Positions 7,983 to 16,993 of a stretch of DNA of 64,000 bases are shown in pieces; position 1 is the first letter of the stretch, and each line of letters starts with the position of its first letter. The position numbers and the translations under genes were made by a program. This stretch comes from Chryseobacterium sp. (GTDB lineage: Bacteria > Bacteroidota > Bacteroidia > Flavobacteriales > Weeksellaceae): contig NZ_VOXE01000001.1 in NCBI RefSeq assembly GCF_008014695.1, positions 310,001-374,000 of the forward strand, given 5' to 3'. The notes beneath the pieces are model-generated. The model had not been told where the DNA came from. It did no database searches and saw nothing but the letters and a program-made list of their open reading frames with translations.

Positions 7983-9368
7983 ATGCAAGAAACCTTAAAT
8001 TATATCCAGCAAAACAAAGAACGTTATGTTGAAGAACTTTTTGAACTGCTGAAAATCGCGTCTATTTCTGCAGATCCGGCTTATAAAGATGAAGTGCTGA
8101 AATGCGCTGATGAAGTGGCCAAATATTTGAAAAATGCAGGTGCCGACAACGTAGAAGTCTGCCAGACAAAAGGCTATCCGATCGTTTTTGGGAACAAGAT
8201 CATTGATAAAAATCTGCCGACGGTCTTGGTTTACGGACATTACGATGTTCAGCCGCCGGATCCGCTTGATTTGTGGAAAAAACCACCTTTTGAGCCTTAT
8301 ATTGAAAAAACGGACATCCATCCTGAAGGGGCCATTTTTGCCAGAGGTTCCGCCGATGATAAAGGACAGTTTTTTATGCACATCAAAGCTTTTGAAGCGA
8401 TGATGCAAACCAATACATTGCCCTGCAACGTGAAATTTATTCTAGAAGGAGAGGAGGAAGTAGGCTCCAAAAGTCTTGAAGCGTTTGTGAACGAAAATAA
8501 AGAAAAACTTTCCTGTGATGTCATTTTGATTTCCGATACCCATATTTATTCCAATGAACAGCCTACTGTTACCACAGGTCTGCGTGGACTGAGTTATGTG
8601 GAAGTGGAAGTGGAAGGACCGAACAGAGATTTGCATTCCGGATTATATGGTGGAGCGGTGCCGAATCCGATTCATGTGTTGTCGCGAATGATTGCCAATT
8701 TGATTGACGATGACGGACACATTAGGATTGACGGTTTTTATGACAATGTGGAAGAAGTTTCGCTGGAAGAGCGCGCAGAAATGAACAAACTGAAAGATGA
8801 TCCTGAAAATTTCAAAAAATCCATTGGTTTAAGCGGCGTGGAAGGAGAAAAAGGATATACGACACTGGAGAGAACATCCATCCGTCCGACCTTGGACTGT
8901 AACGGAATCTGGGGCGGTTATACCGGTGAAGGTGCCAAAACGGTAATCCCGTCCAAGGCTTTCGCGAAAATTTCGATGCGTTTGGTCCCATATCAGACTC
9001 CGGAAGAAATCACTGAAAAATTCACAAAATATTTCGAAAAAACAGCGCCGGCTAACGTAAAAGTGAAGGTGACTCCGCATCACGGTGGAATGCCATATGT
9101 GCTGCCGAGCGAGACCAAAGAATTCCGGGCGGCGAAAAAAGCGATGGAAACTGCTTTCGGAAAAGAAGTTCTTCCTTACAGAAGCGGCGGAAGTATTCCG
9201 ATTACCGCGATGTTTGAACAGGTTTTGGGTGCAAAATCAGTGTTAATGGGCTTTGGTCTGGACTCTGATGCCATTCATTCACCGAATGAGCATTATGGAC
9301 TTTTCAATTTCTATAAAGGTATTGAGAGTATTCCGCTGTTTTTTGAAAATTATTCAACAAAAGGTTAA
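7983..9368 (+). CDS. M20 family dipeptidase
   Basis: A 461-residue M20 metallopeptidase. The start is taken at the ATG at 7983 (MQETLNYIQQNKERYV); an in-frame TTG at 7917 would add a hydrophobic, poorly fitting stretch. Zinc and catalytic motifs are VYGHYDVQPPDP, ARGSADDKGQ, EGEEEVGS and SDTHIYS, with a late histidine in DAIHSPNEHYG. The insert of about 110 residues in the middle is the dimerisation lid. Members hydrolyse dipeptides such as carnosine or Cys-Gly and use two zinc ions. No signal peptide is present, so it is cytoplasmic. It stands alone between the lipoprotein and the T9SS gene pair. Confidence 0.9.
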   Translation: MQETLNYIQQNKERYVEELFELLKIASISADPAYKDEVLKCADEVAKYLKNAGADNVEVCQTKGYPIVFGNKIIDKNLPTVLVYGHYDVQPPDPLDLWKKPPFEPYIEKTDIHPEGAIFARGSADDKGQFFMHIKAFEAMMQTNTLPCNVKFILEGEEEVGSKSLEAFVNENKEKLSCDVILISDTHIYSNEQPTVTTGLRGLSYVEVEVEGPNRDLHSGLYGGAVPNPIHVLSRMIANLIDDDGHIRIDGFYDNVEEVSLEERAEMNKLKDDPENFKKSIGLSGVEGEKGYTTLERTSIRPTLDCNGIWGGYTGEGAKTVIPSKAFAKISMRLVPYQTPEEITEKFTKYFEKTAPANVKVKVTPHHGGMPYVLPSETKEFRAAKKAMETAFGKEVLPYRSGGSIPITAMFEQVLGAKSVLMGFGLDSDAIHSPNEHYGLFNFYKGIESIPLFFENYSTKG

Positions 9369-9427
9369 ATGTAATTAAATATTTTCCGATTTTTTATGGA
9401 ATAAAACTCATTAAAGCGATTTTTTAT

Positions 9428-9450
9428 AAAAAGTGGCATTTTTAATTGGG
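9428..9450 (+). repeat. Upstream element shared by the two T9SS paralogues, copy 1
   Basis: AAAAAGTGGCATTTTTAATT, then GGG, lies 50 bases before the ATG at 9501. A near-identical element sits at 11386-11407, a similar distance before the second paralogue. It may mark the shared promoter, or simply be retained from the duplication. Confidence 0.5.
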
Positions 9451-9500
9451 CAAATAATGATATTGATTTATTTTTATCGCCAATATAAATTATAAATATT

Positions 9501-10979
9501 ATGAAAAAAATTCTATTGACTTTATTGCTTGGAGTTGCGCAGTTGGGTTTTGCCCAGCTTACATGTGCGACCTCTTCTATTGCAACTGTTGGAACTAATG
9601 TTGCTCCTGCAATTACTGGGACATACGTTACAAGTTGCGATACAACCAACGGTAACAAGGTTGCACCTAAAGGGATATGGTACTCCTTTACTCCTTCTGC
9701 GAATGGGCAATTAAGCATAACCTCTAATTTGCCTGCAAATGATGGGAATACTTATAGTGATGACACGAGAGTTTCTGTCTTTACAGGAACTTGTGGTTCA
9801 TTGACTTGTGTGGCTGGGAATGATGATATTAATGCTGATATTTACCTTTCAACTGTTAATGTTACTGTAACTGCAGGAACTACTTATTATATAGAATGGG
9901 ATGATAGATGGTCTGCTTTAGGATTTGAATGGACTCTGGCTTTCACAAGCTGTCTACCTCCTACTGCATTAAGTATATCTGCAATTTCAACAACGACAGC
10001 GACGCTTACATGGACTGCACCAACTCCAGCGCCCTCAACTTATAATATTGAATACGGCCCAATCGGATTTACTCAAGGAACAGGAACAATAGCAAGTACT
10101 GCTACCCCAACCTATACTTTCCCGGCTCAAGCGCCTGGGTCAAATATCAGTTTCTATCTGCGCTCTAATTGTGGCGCTAACCAAGGAAGCTGGATGGGCC
10201 CTTACAATATATTTTTAGTGAAAAATACCCCGTATTCTAATAGTTTTGACGATACGGCGAATAGGGCAGATGGATTTGTACCTGCTGGAAATTGGGCATT
10301 GGCTGTTGATGCTCCTGGAGTTGCGCCATCCCAATCTCCTACCGGTTTTTACTATTCCAATAATTCCGCAACTGCCGCTTCAAACTCGCAATTATACTCA
10401 AGACCACTTAGTCTAGTGGCGGGTGCTACAAACACTGCAACTTTCTATACAAGACTGTATGCTTTTGAAGTTTCTACGGGCGTTCCCGGCGTTCCATCAC
10501 CGATGACGATGAATGTTTATATAAATACAACCAGAAGTTTGACAGGTGCTACGCAAATTGGGACTGCAATTACTACCTCCGGAACAACTCACGTTTTAAG
10601 AACTGTGCCATTTACCGTTCCTACAACTGGTAACTATTATATGATATTTAGTAATAATACACCAGTTGCTACAGGCGCAACTAACACTACCGCTTTAATA
10701 TTTGACACTTTTGCAATTACTTCTAACTCACTGGCAGTGAATGATATCGCAAGTAATGATGCAAATATCAGTGTTTATCCTAATCCAACTTCAGACATCT
10801 TAAACATCAGATCCAAAGAAAAAGTAAATTCAGTTTCTGTTTATGATATTGCGGGAAGAAAGATTGATGTTAAGCTTAAAGATAACACTGTAAATGTAAA
10901 ATCTCTACAAAGTGGAACTTACATCATTACGGTTGAAACATCAAAAGGCAAAATTTCTGAGAAATTCATCAAGAAATAA
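9501..10979 (+). CDS. T9SS cargo protein with fibronectin III-like domain, paralogue 1
   Basis: A 492-residue secreted protein. Residues 1-19 are a signal peptide ending GFA-Q. Residues of about 20-150 form a beta-rich domain with WYSFTPSANGQLSI and DDTRVSVFTGTCGSL, resembling prepeptidase C-like or surface beta-sandwich modules. Residues of about 150-240 fit a fibronectin III fold (SISTTTATLTWTAP ... YNIEYGPIGF). A second jelly-roll-like region follows. The last 75 residues are a type A T9SS sorting domain: ISVYPNPTSDILNIRS, then VYDIAGRKIDV, ending KFIKK. It should cross the outer membrane by T9SS and be attached to the surface or released. It is a close paralogue of the gene at 11462. The ligand or substrate is unknown and no catalytic motif is visible. 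Confidence 0.85.
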   Translation: MKKILLTLLLGVAQLGFAQLTCATSSIATVGTNVAPAITGTYVTSCDTTNGNKVAPKGIWYSFTPSANGQLSITSNLPANDGNTYSDDTRVSVFTGTCGSLTCVAGNDDINADIYLSTVNVTVTAGTTYYIEWDDRWSALGFEWTLAFTSCLPPTALSISAISTTTATLTWTAPTPAPSTYNIEYGPIGFTQGTGTIASTATPTYTFPAQAPGSNISFYLRSNCGANQGSWMGPYNIFLVKNTPYSNSFDDTANRADGFVPAGNWALAVDAPGVAPSQSPTGFYYSNNSATAASNSQLYSRPLSLVAGATNTATFYTRLYAFEVSTGVPGVPSPMTMNVYINTTRSLTGATQIGTAITTSGTTHVLRTVPFTVPTTGNYYMIFSNNTPVATGATNTTALIFDTFAITSNSLAVNDIASNDANISVYPNPTSDILNIRSKEKVNSVSVYDIAGRKIDVKLKDNTVNVKSLQSGTYIITVETSKGKISEKFIKK

Positions 10980-11002
10980 AGATCATTAATTTTGATATTA
11001 AC

Positions 11003-11030
11003 AGACACTCCGCGAGGAGTGTCTTTTTTT
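11003..11030 (+). terminator. Terminator after T9SS paralogue 1
   Basis: A perfect 9-bp stem AGACACTCC / GGAGTGTCT with loop GCGA, followed by seven T. Confidence 0.92.
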
Positions 11031-11065
11031 ATATTTCTACTGATTTATTAGGAGGTTTTTCAATG

Positions 11066-11206
11066 ATGAGCTGCAAGATGACTTACACCAAAGAAGGCTG
11101 GTTCTAAAGTAATAATGAAAAAAATTGAGTGATGTGACAGCTGTAACTCAGGGCAATTATATGATCCTTATAGAAAACACATTGGTTTTTTAATGAAAAT
11201 TCATCA
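11066..11206 (+). pseudogene. Decayed T9SS C-terminal sorting domain
   Basis: Reading with frame changes gives DDLHQRRLVLK at about 11077-11109, then NNEKN, then SDVTAVTQGNYMILIENT at about 11129-11182, and finally KFIK at about 11197-11208. These are the landmark pieces of a type A sorting domain (GRLVLK, then DVTAVTQGNYMILIEN, then KFIKK), but stops and frameshifts break the chain. A terminator follows at 11237. It is most easily read as the tail of a third paralogue that once stood between the two intact genes. The call rests on motif memory, not on an alignment. Confidence 0.65.
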
Positions 11207-11236
11207 AAATATATATTTTCAATTAAAAATATTTTT

Positions 11237-11262
11237 AACGCCTCATTATTGAGGTGTTTTTT
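11237..11262 (+). terminator. Terminator left from the decayed third paralogue
   Basis: AACGCCTC / GAGGTGTT pair with one G-T wobble around loop ATTATT, then a T-run. No intact gene lies just before it, which supports the reading that the preceding sorting-domain remnant once ended a real gene. Confidence 0.75.
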
Positions 11263-11461
11263 AGTTAGTAAATAAACCTAATTGACTTGAATACATAGAT
11301 TAAATCTCGCTTTTTCATTGTTTTTTATTATGTTATTTTTTAAGTCAATTTATATTTAATAAGTAATAATATTTAAACAATATCGAAAAAGTGGTATTTT
11401 TTTTTGGTATATCAATTTATTTATTAATTTTATACTCTAATTAACTTTAAACATAAATGTT
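11263..11461. other. AT-rich intergenic stretch
   Basis: About 200 very AT-rich bases between the orphan terminator and the second T9SS paralogue. Apart from the repeated element at 11386-11407 I see no gene, tRNA or clear hairpin. It probably holds the promoter of the gene at 11462, but no good TAnnTTTG box stands out. Confidence 0.6.
11386..11407 (+). repeat. Upstream element shared by the two T9SS paralogues, copy 2
   Basis: AAAAAGTGGTATTTTTTTTT, then GG, matches the element at 9428-9450 with few differences and lies 54 bases before the ATG at 11462. Confidence 0.5.
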
Positions 11462-12913
11462 ATGAAAAAACTTCTATCAATTTTACTGTTAGGATTTATT
11501 CAAACAGTATTCAGTCAAGGTTTAAGTTGTGCTACAGCTACAACTATAACCACAAATAACACGTATACCATAACAGCAATATCGGGTACTTACCAGCCTG
11601 GCTGTACTACAGAGCCTACACCTGCTCCGACGAGTGGAGTGTGGTATAAATATACACCAGCTACAAACGGTGTTCTGACGATAAGTTCAGATTTGCCGCA
11701 GAATGATGGAAACACCAATAGTGACGAAACGCGTGTTTCGGTTTTTACAGGAGCTGCATGCGGTTCTTTAACCTGTTACGCTGGAAGTGATGATATAAGC
11801 AGCGCGAACTATTTATCTACACTTTCAACACTTCCTTTAGCTGCCGGAACAACCTATTACATTCAGTGGGACAATGCCTGGGGAGCAACTTTGGGCTTCG
11901 ATTTTACATTTACGTTCACTGCTCAAACCTGTATGCCTATCAATGCCAGTTCGGTTACTCAAACCAATATTACCAACACTGCCTTTACTGCTAATTGGAC
12001 TGCAGCTATTGGTGCTCCTGCAAATTACAATATTGAGTATGGAGCTATTGGATTTACTCAGGGTACAGGAACTGTGGTGAGTACATCTGGAAACAGTATA
12101 ACCATTACACCACCTACTGCAGGAGCAAGTTATGATTATTATATCAGAAGTAACTGCGGGGCAACACAAAGTACTTGGTCCGGTCCATTTACGGTTCATC
12201 TTGCATCTATTCTACCGTACAGTACTAATTTTGACACTACAGCATCATTATATGGTGTTACTACAAATGGCTGGTCATTATCGGCTACTGCCGCTTCAGC
12301 GCACACTGCTCCTAATTATCTATTTGTTAATTCTACCACAACTGCTGCTACAAATGCCCAACTATTTACAAAAGCATTAAGTATAGCGTCCAATGAAATT
12401 GTTACTGTCACATTCTACACCAGATTAGGTTCCGCAGCCGGAACACCACATACACTAAAAGTATATTATAATACGACCCCATCTATGACGGGAGCAACAT
12501 TAGTAGGGACACCTTTAACAATATCAACAGGAACCTATACCCAGAACTCCCGCAGCTTTAGTGTGCCAACCAGCGGAATTTATTACATTATTTTTAGTGA
12601 TGAGACCCCTATTGTTGCAGCTGCAACTTCATTAAGATTTGATACCGTTGCTACAACTTCTGTCTTAGGAACGAATGAAACGGAGATTTCACTTAACAAT
12701 ATTGTACTTTATCCTAACCCTGTTTCTGATGTTCTAAATATTAGATCAAACGACAAAATAAAAACTGTTTTAGTACATGATATGTCAGGTCGAAAAATTG
12801 ATGTTAAATTAAGTGGTAGTACAATTAATGTAAGGAGTTTAGAAAGCGGAACTTATATAATTGATATTGAAACTGCTAGTGGTAAAACTTCACAGAAGTT
12901 CATCAAAAAATAA
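11462..12913 (+). CDS. T9SS cargo protein with fibronectin III-like domain, paralogue 2
   Basis: A 483-residue secreted protein, clearly a paralogue of the gene at 9501. The signal peptide ends at about residue 19 (VFS-Q). The first domain repeats the landmarks WYKYTPATNGVLTI, NDGNTNSDETRVSVF and CYAGSDDI. The fibronectin-like part carries the same NYNIEYGAIGFTQGTGTV stretch. The tail is a type A T9SS sorting domain, IVLYPNPVSDVLNIRS to KFIKK. Similarity runs the whole length, so this is a gene duplication rather than shared modules only. The middle jelly-roll-like region has diverged most. Function is unknown; adhesion or glycan binding is possible but not shown. Confidence 0.85.
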   Translation: MKKLLSILLLGFIQTVFSQGLSCATATTITTNNTYTITAISGTYQPGCTTEPTPAPTSGVWYKYTPATNGVLTISSDLPQNDGNTNSDETRVSVFTGAACGSLTCYAGSDDISSANYLSTLSTLPLAAGTTYYIQWDNAWGATLGFDFTFTFTAQTCMPINASSVTQTNITNTAFTANWTAAIGAPANYNIEYGAIGFTQGTGTVVSTSGNSITITPPTAGASYDYYIRSNCGATQSTWSGPFTVHLASILPYSTNFDTTASLYGVTTNGWSLSATAASAHTAPNYLFVNSTTTAATNAQLFTKALSIASNEIVTVTFYTRLGSAAGTPHTLKVYYNTTPSMTGATLVGTPLTISTGTYTQNSRSFSVPTSGIYYIIFSDETPIVAAATSLRFDTVATTSVLGTNETEISLNNIVLYPNPVSDVLNIRSNDKIKTVLVHDMSGRKIDVKLSGSTINVRSLESGTYIIDIETASGKTSQKFIKK

Positions 12914-12928
12914 AAATCACAATTATCA

Positions 12929-12960
12929 AAAAAAACGTCCCTTTTCGGGGCGTTTTTTTT
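12929..12960 (+). terminator. Terminator after T9SS paralogue 2
   Basis: AAAACGTCCC / GGGGCGTTTT stem (one wobble) with loop TTTTC, followed by T8. Confidence 0.88.
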
Positions 12961-13059
12961 GCTTAAACTTTGAATTGCCCGTTTCTTCAAAAATCCGTAA
13001 TTTTAATGCTTCGAATAATGATTCTTTTAAGGTATTATGCATGCATAGTAGTTTTTCTC

Positions 13060-13067
13060 TATCTTAG
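13060..13067 (+). promoter_or_regulatory. Possible -7 box of etfBA
   Basis: TATCTTAG, one base off TAnnTTTG, lies 80 bases before the etfB ATG. This is a weaker match than the others. Confidence 0.35.
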
Positions 13068-13147
13068 CACAGATAAAAGTTCATTCGTAGGCGATCAGTC
13101 TTTTACTTTTAAAAATTAGATGTTCTCTCAATAAAAAATAATTAAAC

Positions 13148-13894
13148 ATGAAAATATTGGTTTGTATCAGTAGTGTTCCCGATACTACTTCAAAAATTAA
13201 TTTCACGGCAGACAAATCTGCTTTCGACAAAAACGGAATTCAGTGGGTGATCAATCCGCTGGATGAATTCGCTTTAACAAAGGCAATAAAACTTCAGGAA
13301 TCCCAAGGGGCAACCGTTACGGTGCTGAATGTTGGGGATGCCACAACAGAACCGGTTATCAGAAAAGCTTTAGCCATTGGTGCAAATGACGCAGTTAGGG
13401 TGAATGCAGAACCAAAAGACAGTTTTTCGGTTGCGAAAGAAATTGCAAATGTCGCTCAAACTGGCGGTTATGACCTTATTTTGTGTGGTAAAGAATCAAT
13501 CGACTATAACGGTGGGGCAGTTCCCGGAATGGTGGCACAGTTGCTGAACCAGCCTTTTGTAAACGCCTGCGTTGGTTTGGATGTAGCCGGAGCAGAAGCT
13601 ACGGCGGTCAGAGAAATCGAAGGTGGTAAAGAAACCATTTCGGTAAAACTTCCTGCAGTAATCGCTGGGCAAAAAGGAATGGTAGATGAAAAAGACCTGA
13701 TCATCCCGAATATGAGAGGAATTATGTCTGCAAGAACAAAACCTTTGCAGGTTCAGGAAGCTACCGCTTCTGAAGTCCGTGTTGAAGGCGTTTCATATGA
13801 CTCAGTGCCTGCAAGGGCAGCAGTTAAAATGGTAACTCCGGACAATCTCGATGAGCTTGTAAGATTACTTCACGAAGAAGCAAAAGTGATTTAA
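13148..13894 (+). CDS. etfB: Electron transfer flavoprotein beta subunit
   Basis: A 248-residue EtfB. Family landmarks are the N-terminus MKILVCISSVPDTT, the segment WVINPLDEFALTKAIKL, the nucleotide-binding-like region LILCGKESIDYNGGAVPGMVA, and the signature VKLPAVIAGQKGMVDEKDLIIPNMRGIM. With EtfA it carries electrons from acyl-CoA and related dehydrogenases to the quinone pool. It forms an operon with etfA 32 bases downstream. Confidence 0.95.
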   Translation: MKILVCISSVPDTTSKINFTADKSAFDKNGIQWVINPLDEFALTKAIKLQESQGATVTVLNVGDATTEPVIRKALAIGANDAVRVNAEPKDSFSVAKEIANVAQTGGYDLILCGKESIDYNGGAVPGMVAQLLNQPFVNACVGLDVAGAEATAVREIEGGKETISVKLPAVIAGQKGMVDEKDLIIPNMRGIMSARTKPLQVQEATASEVRVEGVSYDSVPARAAVKMVTPDNLDELVRLLHEEAKVI

Positions 13895-13926
13895 TTCATT
13901 ATTCAAATTCTAAAAAATTAAAAAAA

Positions 13927-14874
13927 ATGGCAATATTCGTATATGCAGAAAATATAAACGGTGTTTACAAAAAAGCAGCTTTTGAAGCGGTTTCTTATGC
14001 AAAATCTATTGCAGATAAAATGGGCGATACCGTAACGGCAGTTTCTGTAAATCCAACCGATGCATCCGACGCTTTATACAAGTACGGTGCAAACAATGTA
14101 ATCAATATCAAGGATGAAGGTCTTAAAAACTTCAGTGCCAAAGCTTATGCACAGGCAGTGAACGAGGTGGCAACAGGAAACATCATCGTTTTCCCGCACA
14201 CGACCGATGCTTCATCAATAGCGCCGATGTTGGCGATCATGAAGGATTCTTCATTAATAACCAATGTCCTGGAAACTCCGGAAAACTTGTCACCGTTTCA
14301 GGTGAAAAGACGGGCTTTTTCGGGCAAAGGATTTATGCATGCAAAAGCTGATGCACCGGCTGTAATTGTTACGGTTTCCCAGAATGCTTTTGGCGTGAAG
14401 GAAAATCCGGTTTCAGGTTCCGAGGAAATTAAAAATCTTACCATTTCGAATGAAGACACCAAAGTGATTTCGCATGAGCAGAGCTCAGGAAAACTTGATC
14501 TGAAGGAAGCGGAAGTTGTGGTTTCTGCAGGCAGAGGAATGAAAGGCCCTGAAAACTGGGGCATGGTCGAAGATCTGGCCAACACTCTTGGTGCTGCAAC
14601 CGCTTGCTCGAAACCGGTTTCAGATATCGGCTGGAGACCTCATACCGAACACGTCGGACAGACCGGAAAAGCAATTTCTCCGAATTTGTACATCGCCATC
14701 GGTATTTCGGGAGCAATACAGCATTTGGCTGGAGTAAATTCCTCAAAAACGATCGTTGTAATCAATAACGATCCGGAAGCGCCCTTCTTCAAATCTGCTG
14801 ATTATGGAGTAGTAGGTGATGCTTTCGAAATTATTCCTGCACTCACACAGAAAATAAAAGCCTTAAAAGGTTAA
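13927..14874 (+). CDS. etfA: Electron transfer flavoprotein alpha subunit
   Basis: A 315-residue EtfA. The C-terminal FAD domain shows VVSAGRGMKGPENWGMVEDLA, the segment GAATACSKPVSDIGW, and the signature ISPNLYIAIGISGAIQHLAG, with NNDPEAPFFKSADYGVVGD close to the end. The N-terminal domain pairs with EtfB. FAD sits between the subunits. Both genes are full length, so a functional heterodimer is expected. It is followed by a strong terminator. Confidence 0.95.
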   Translation: MAIFVYAENINGVYKKAAFEAVSYAKSIADKMGDTVTAVSVNPTDASDALYKYGANNVINIKDEGLKNFSAKAYAQAVNEVATGNIIVFPHTTDASSIAPMLAIMKDSSLITNVLETPENLSPFQVKRRAFSGKGFMHAKADAPAVIVTVSQNAFGVKENPVSGSEEIKNLTISNEDTKVISHEQSSGKLDLKEAEVVVSAGRGMKGPENWGMVEDLANTLGAATACSKPVSDIGWRPHTEHVGQTGKAISPNLYIAIGISGAIQHLAGVNSSKTIVVINNDPEAPFFKSADYGVVGDAFEIIPALTQKIKALKG

Positions 14875-14891
14875 TAATTGTTACAAATCAT

Positions 14892-14924
14892 AAAAAATCC
14901 GGAAGTTCATCTTCCGGATTTTTT
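14892..14924 (+). terminator. Terminator after etfA
   Basis: A perfect stem AAAAAATCCGGAAG / CTTCCGGATTTTTT with a five-base loop TTCAT. Confidence 0.95.
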
Positions 14925-15027
14925 ATGAATGGGGTTCCCCAAAAGCGTTAAGTTTTTGCAGCATTTCAATGCCTTGTATTTATTGTAAAAACTTCTCGAT
15001 TTAAAATCCCGAATCTAAAAAATCATT

Positions 15028-15035
15028 TATATTTG
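15028..15035 (+). promoter_or_regulatory. -7 box very close to the bifunctional nuclease ATG
   Basis: TATATTTG ends only 5 bases before the ATG at 15041. If transcription starts 5-7 bases after the box, as is usual in Bacteroidota, the mRNA would begin at or next to the start codon. Confidence 0.55.
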
Positions 15036-15040
15036 TAGTC

Positions 15041-15637
15041 ATGGATTACCAACGATTAACCATACGCGGAATTTCTTACAGCCAAACGCAGTCCGGTGCT
15101 TATGCCCTGCTTTTAGAGCATGAAGAAACGAACGTAAAATTACCCGTAGTCATAGGAAATTTCGAGGCACAGTCGATTTCCTTAGGCCTCGAAAAAGATA
15201 TTCATCCGCCGCGGCCATTAACCCACGATCTGTTTTCAAAATTTGTAACGCAGGCCAATTATGAATTGGTTTCCGTCATCATTTATCAGATTGTAGACGG
15301 TGTTTTTTTCTCGAACATCAACTTCAAAAACAAATCCAACAACGAAGAAATGATAATGGATGCACGGACTTCAGACGCTGTAGCGATGGCAGTACGGTTT
15401 GATGCACCCATTTACACTACTCAACAGGTGCTGGATGAAGCAGGGATTCTTTTGGAACTGGACGTGCCGCCAACTGAAGATGGTGATGCCGAAGAGTTCC
15501 CTTCGGGCGAAAACCTGAGCAATGTATCGCTGGAAGAATTGCAGAAACTCCTCGAAATTGCAGTAAAAGATGAGGATTTTGATGCTGCTCTGGATCTTCA
15601 GGAGGAAATAAAACGCAGAAAAAAGAAAATCGACTAA
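15041..15637 (+). CDS. Bifunctional nuclease family protein (DUF151) with UVR motif
   Basis: A 198-residue protein. Residues of about 10-135 form the BFN/DUF151 domain: LPVVIGNFEAQSISLGLE, PRPLTHDLFSKF and ARTSDAVAMAVRFDAPIY. The last 40 residues look like a UvrB/UvrC (UVR) motif, EELQKLLEIAVKDEDFDAALDLQEEIKRRK, a helical hairpin for protein contacts. Plant and mycobacterial relatives have DNase/RNase activity; activity in Bacteroidota is not known to me. The nucleoside permease gene starts 15 bases after its stop, which suggests co-transcription and a possible link to nucleotide recycling. Confidence 0.88.
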   Translation: MDYQRLTIRGISYSQTQSGAYALLLEHEETNVKLPVVIGNFEAQSISLGLEKDIHPPRPLTHDLFSKFVTQANYELVSVIIYQIVDGVFFSNINFKNKSNNEEMIMDARTSDAVAMAVRFDAPIYTTQQVLDEAGILLELDVPPTEDGDAEEFPSGENLSNVSLEELQKLLEIAVKDEDFDAALDLQEEIKRRKKKID

Positions 15638-15652
15638 CCTTTATAAATTAAA

Positions 15653-16975
15653 ATGAGTTTAAAATTACGGCTTACCATGTTAAGCTTCCTTCAGTTTTTT
15701 GTTTGGGGAGCGTGGCTTACAACATTGGGTACATATGGATTTTCTTATAAACAGTGGAATGGGGCAGAATTTGGGGCAGTATTTTCTACTTTAGGAATTG
15801 CTTCAATATTTATGCCCGCATTAATGGGGATAGTTGCAGATAAGTGGATTAATGCGGAGAAATTATATGGAACTTTACATGTTCTATATGGAGCCACCCT
15901 TTTCCTACTTGCAAAAACTAATGATCCAACTTCCTTTTTCTGGATTCTTTTGGTTGGAATGTGTTTTTATATGCCCACATTATCTCTATCAAATTCCATT
16001 TCATATAAAATATTAAAAGACAGTCATTATGATGTCGTAAAGGTGTTTCCGCCTATTCGGGTTTGGGGCACCATCGGTTTCATTGTCGCTATGTGGTGTA
16101 CAAATATATTTAGTGATGAGCAGTCCTTTTCAAATTTCGGTATTAATATAGGAACAAAAATTGCTGGTATTTTCGGAAATTCTTTAAATGCAAATCAGTT
16201 TTATTTTGCTGGATTTTTTGCCATATTTCTTGGAGTATTTTCGTTCTTCTTACCTAAATGTCCACCTCCAAAATTGATTAAAAAGGACGCCACTTTATCA
16301 CAGAAGTTAGGTCTGGATGCCTTCAAACTATTCGGAGAAAGAAAGATGGCGTTATTTTTTATATTTTCTATGTTTCTAGGTGCAGCATTACAGTTAACCA
16401 ATATGTATGGGGACACCTTCCTGAAAGACTTTGGACAAGTTGCAGCATTTAAAGATTCCGCAGTGGTACAATATTCCACAATGATCATATCAATATCTCA
16501 GATTTCCGAAACAGTTTTTATTCTGGCAATACCTTTCTTCCTATATAAATTTGGAATCAAAAAAGTAATGCTGATCTCTATGGTTGCATGGGTGTTAAGA
16601 TTTGGTTTCTTTTCTTTTGGAGAGCCGGAAGGTTTTGGATTGTTATTGATCATTCTATCCAATATTATTTACGGAATGGCTTTCGATTTTTTCAATATTT
16701 CAGGTTCGTTATTTATAGAAACCACTACTGACAGTAAGATCCGTTCCTCTGCGCAGGGATTATTTATGATGATGACAAATGGCTTCGGTGCTATTCTGGG
16801 AAGTTCAGTAAGTGGGTGGCTGATTTCAAACTATTACACAAATTCAACGGGAGATAAAATGTGGCATGAAATCTGGCTTGTTTTTGCCGGTTATGCTTTA
16901 GTCATTGCCGTGCTGTTTGCGATAATGTTCAAGCACAAACACGTTCCGGAAGCTATTGCGGAAATCAAACATTAA
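15653..16975 (+). CDS. MFS nucleoside permease (NHS/NupG-like)
   Basis: A 440-residue integral membrane protein with about 12 hydrophobic segments. The start MSLKLRLTMLSFLQFFVWGAWLTTLG and the loop FPPIRVWGTIGFI fit the nucleoside:H+ symporter family (NupG, XapB). It should import nucleosides across the inner membrane. The long central loop between segments 6 and 7 contains FKLFGERKMALFF. The neighbours are a nuclease-family gene and an exported unknown protein. The base composition looks more AT-rich than the etf genes, but I did not compute it. Confidence 0.85.
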   Translation: MSLKLRLTMLSFLQFFVWGAWLTTLGTYGFSYKQWNGAEFGAVFSTLGIASIFMPALMGIVADKWINAEKLYGTLHVLYGATLFLLAKTNDPTSFFWILLVGMCFYMPTLSLSNSISYKILKDSHYDVVKVFPPIRVWGTIGFIVAMWCTNIFSDEQSFSNFGINIGTKIAGIFGNSLNANQFYFAGFFAIFLGVFSFFLPKCPPPKLIKKDATLSQKLGLDAFKLFGERKMALFFIFSMFLGAALQLTNMYGDTFLKDFGQVAAFKDSAVVQYSTMIISISQISETVFILAIPFFLYKFGIKKVMLISMVAWVLRFGFFSFGEPEGFGLLLIILSNIIYGMAFDFFNISGSLFIETTTDSKIRSSAQGLFMMMTNGFGAILGSSVSGWLISNYYTNSTGDKMWHEIWLVFAGYALVIAVLFAIMFKHKHVPEAIAEIKH

Positions 16976-16993
16976 ATCTAAAAAATCCCATTT

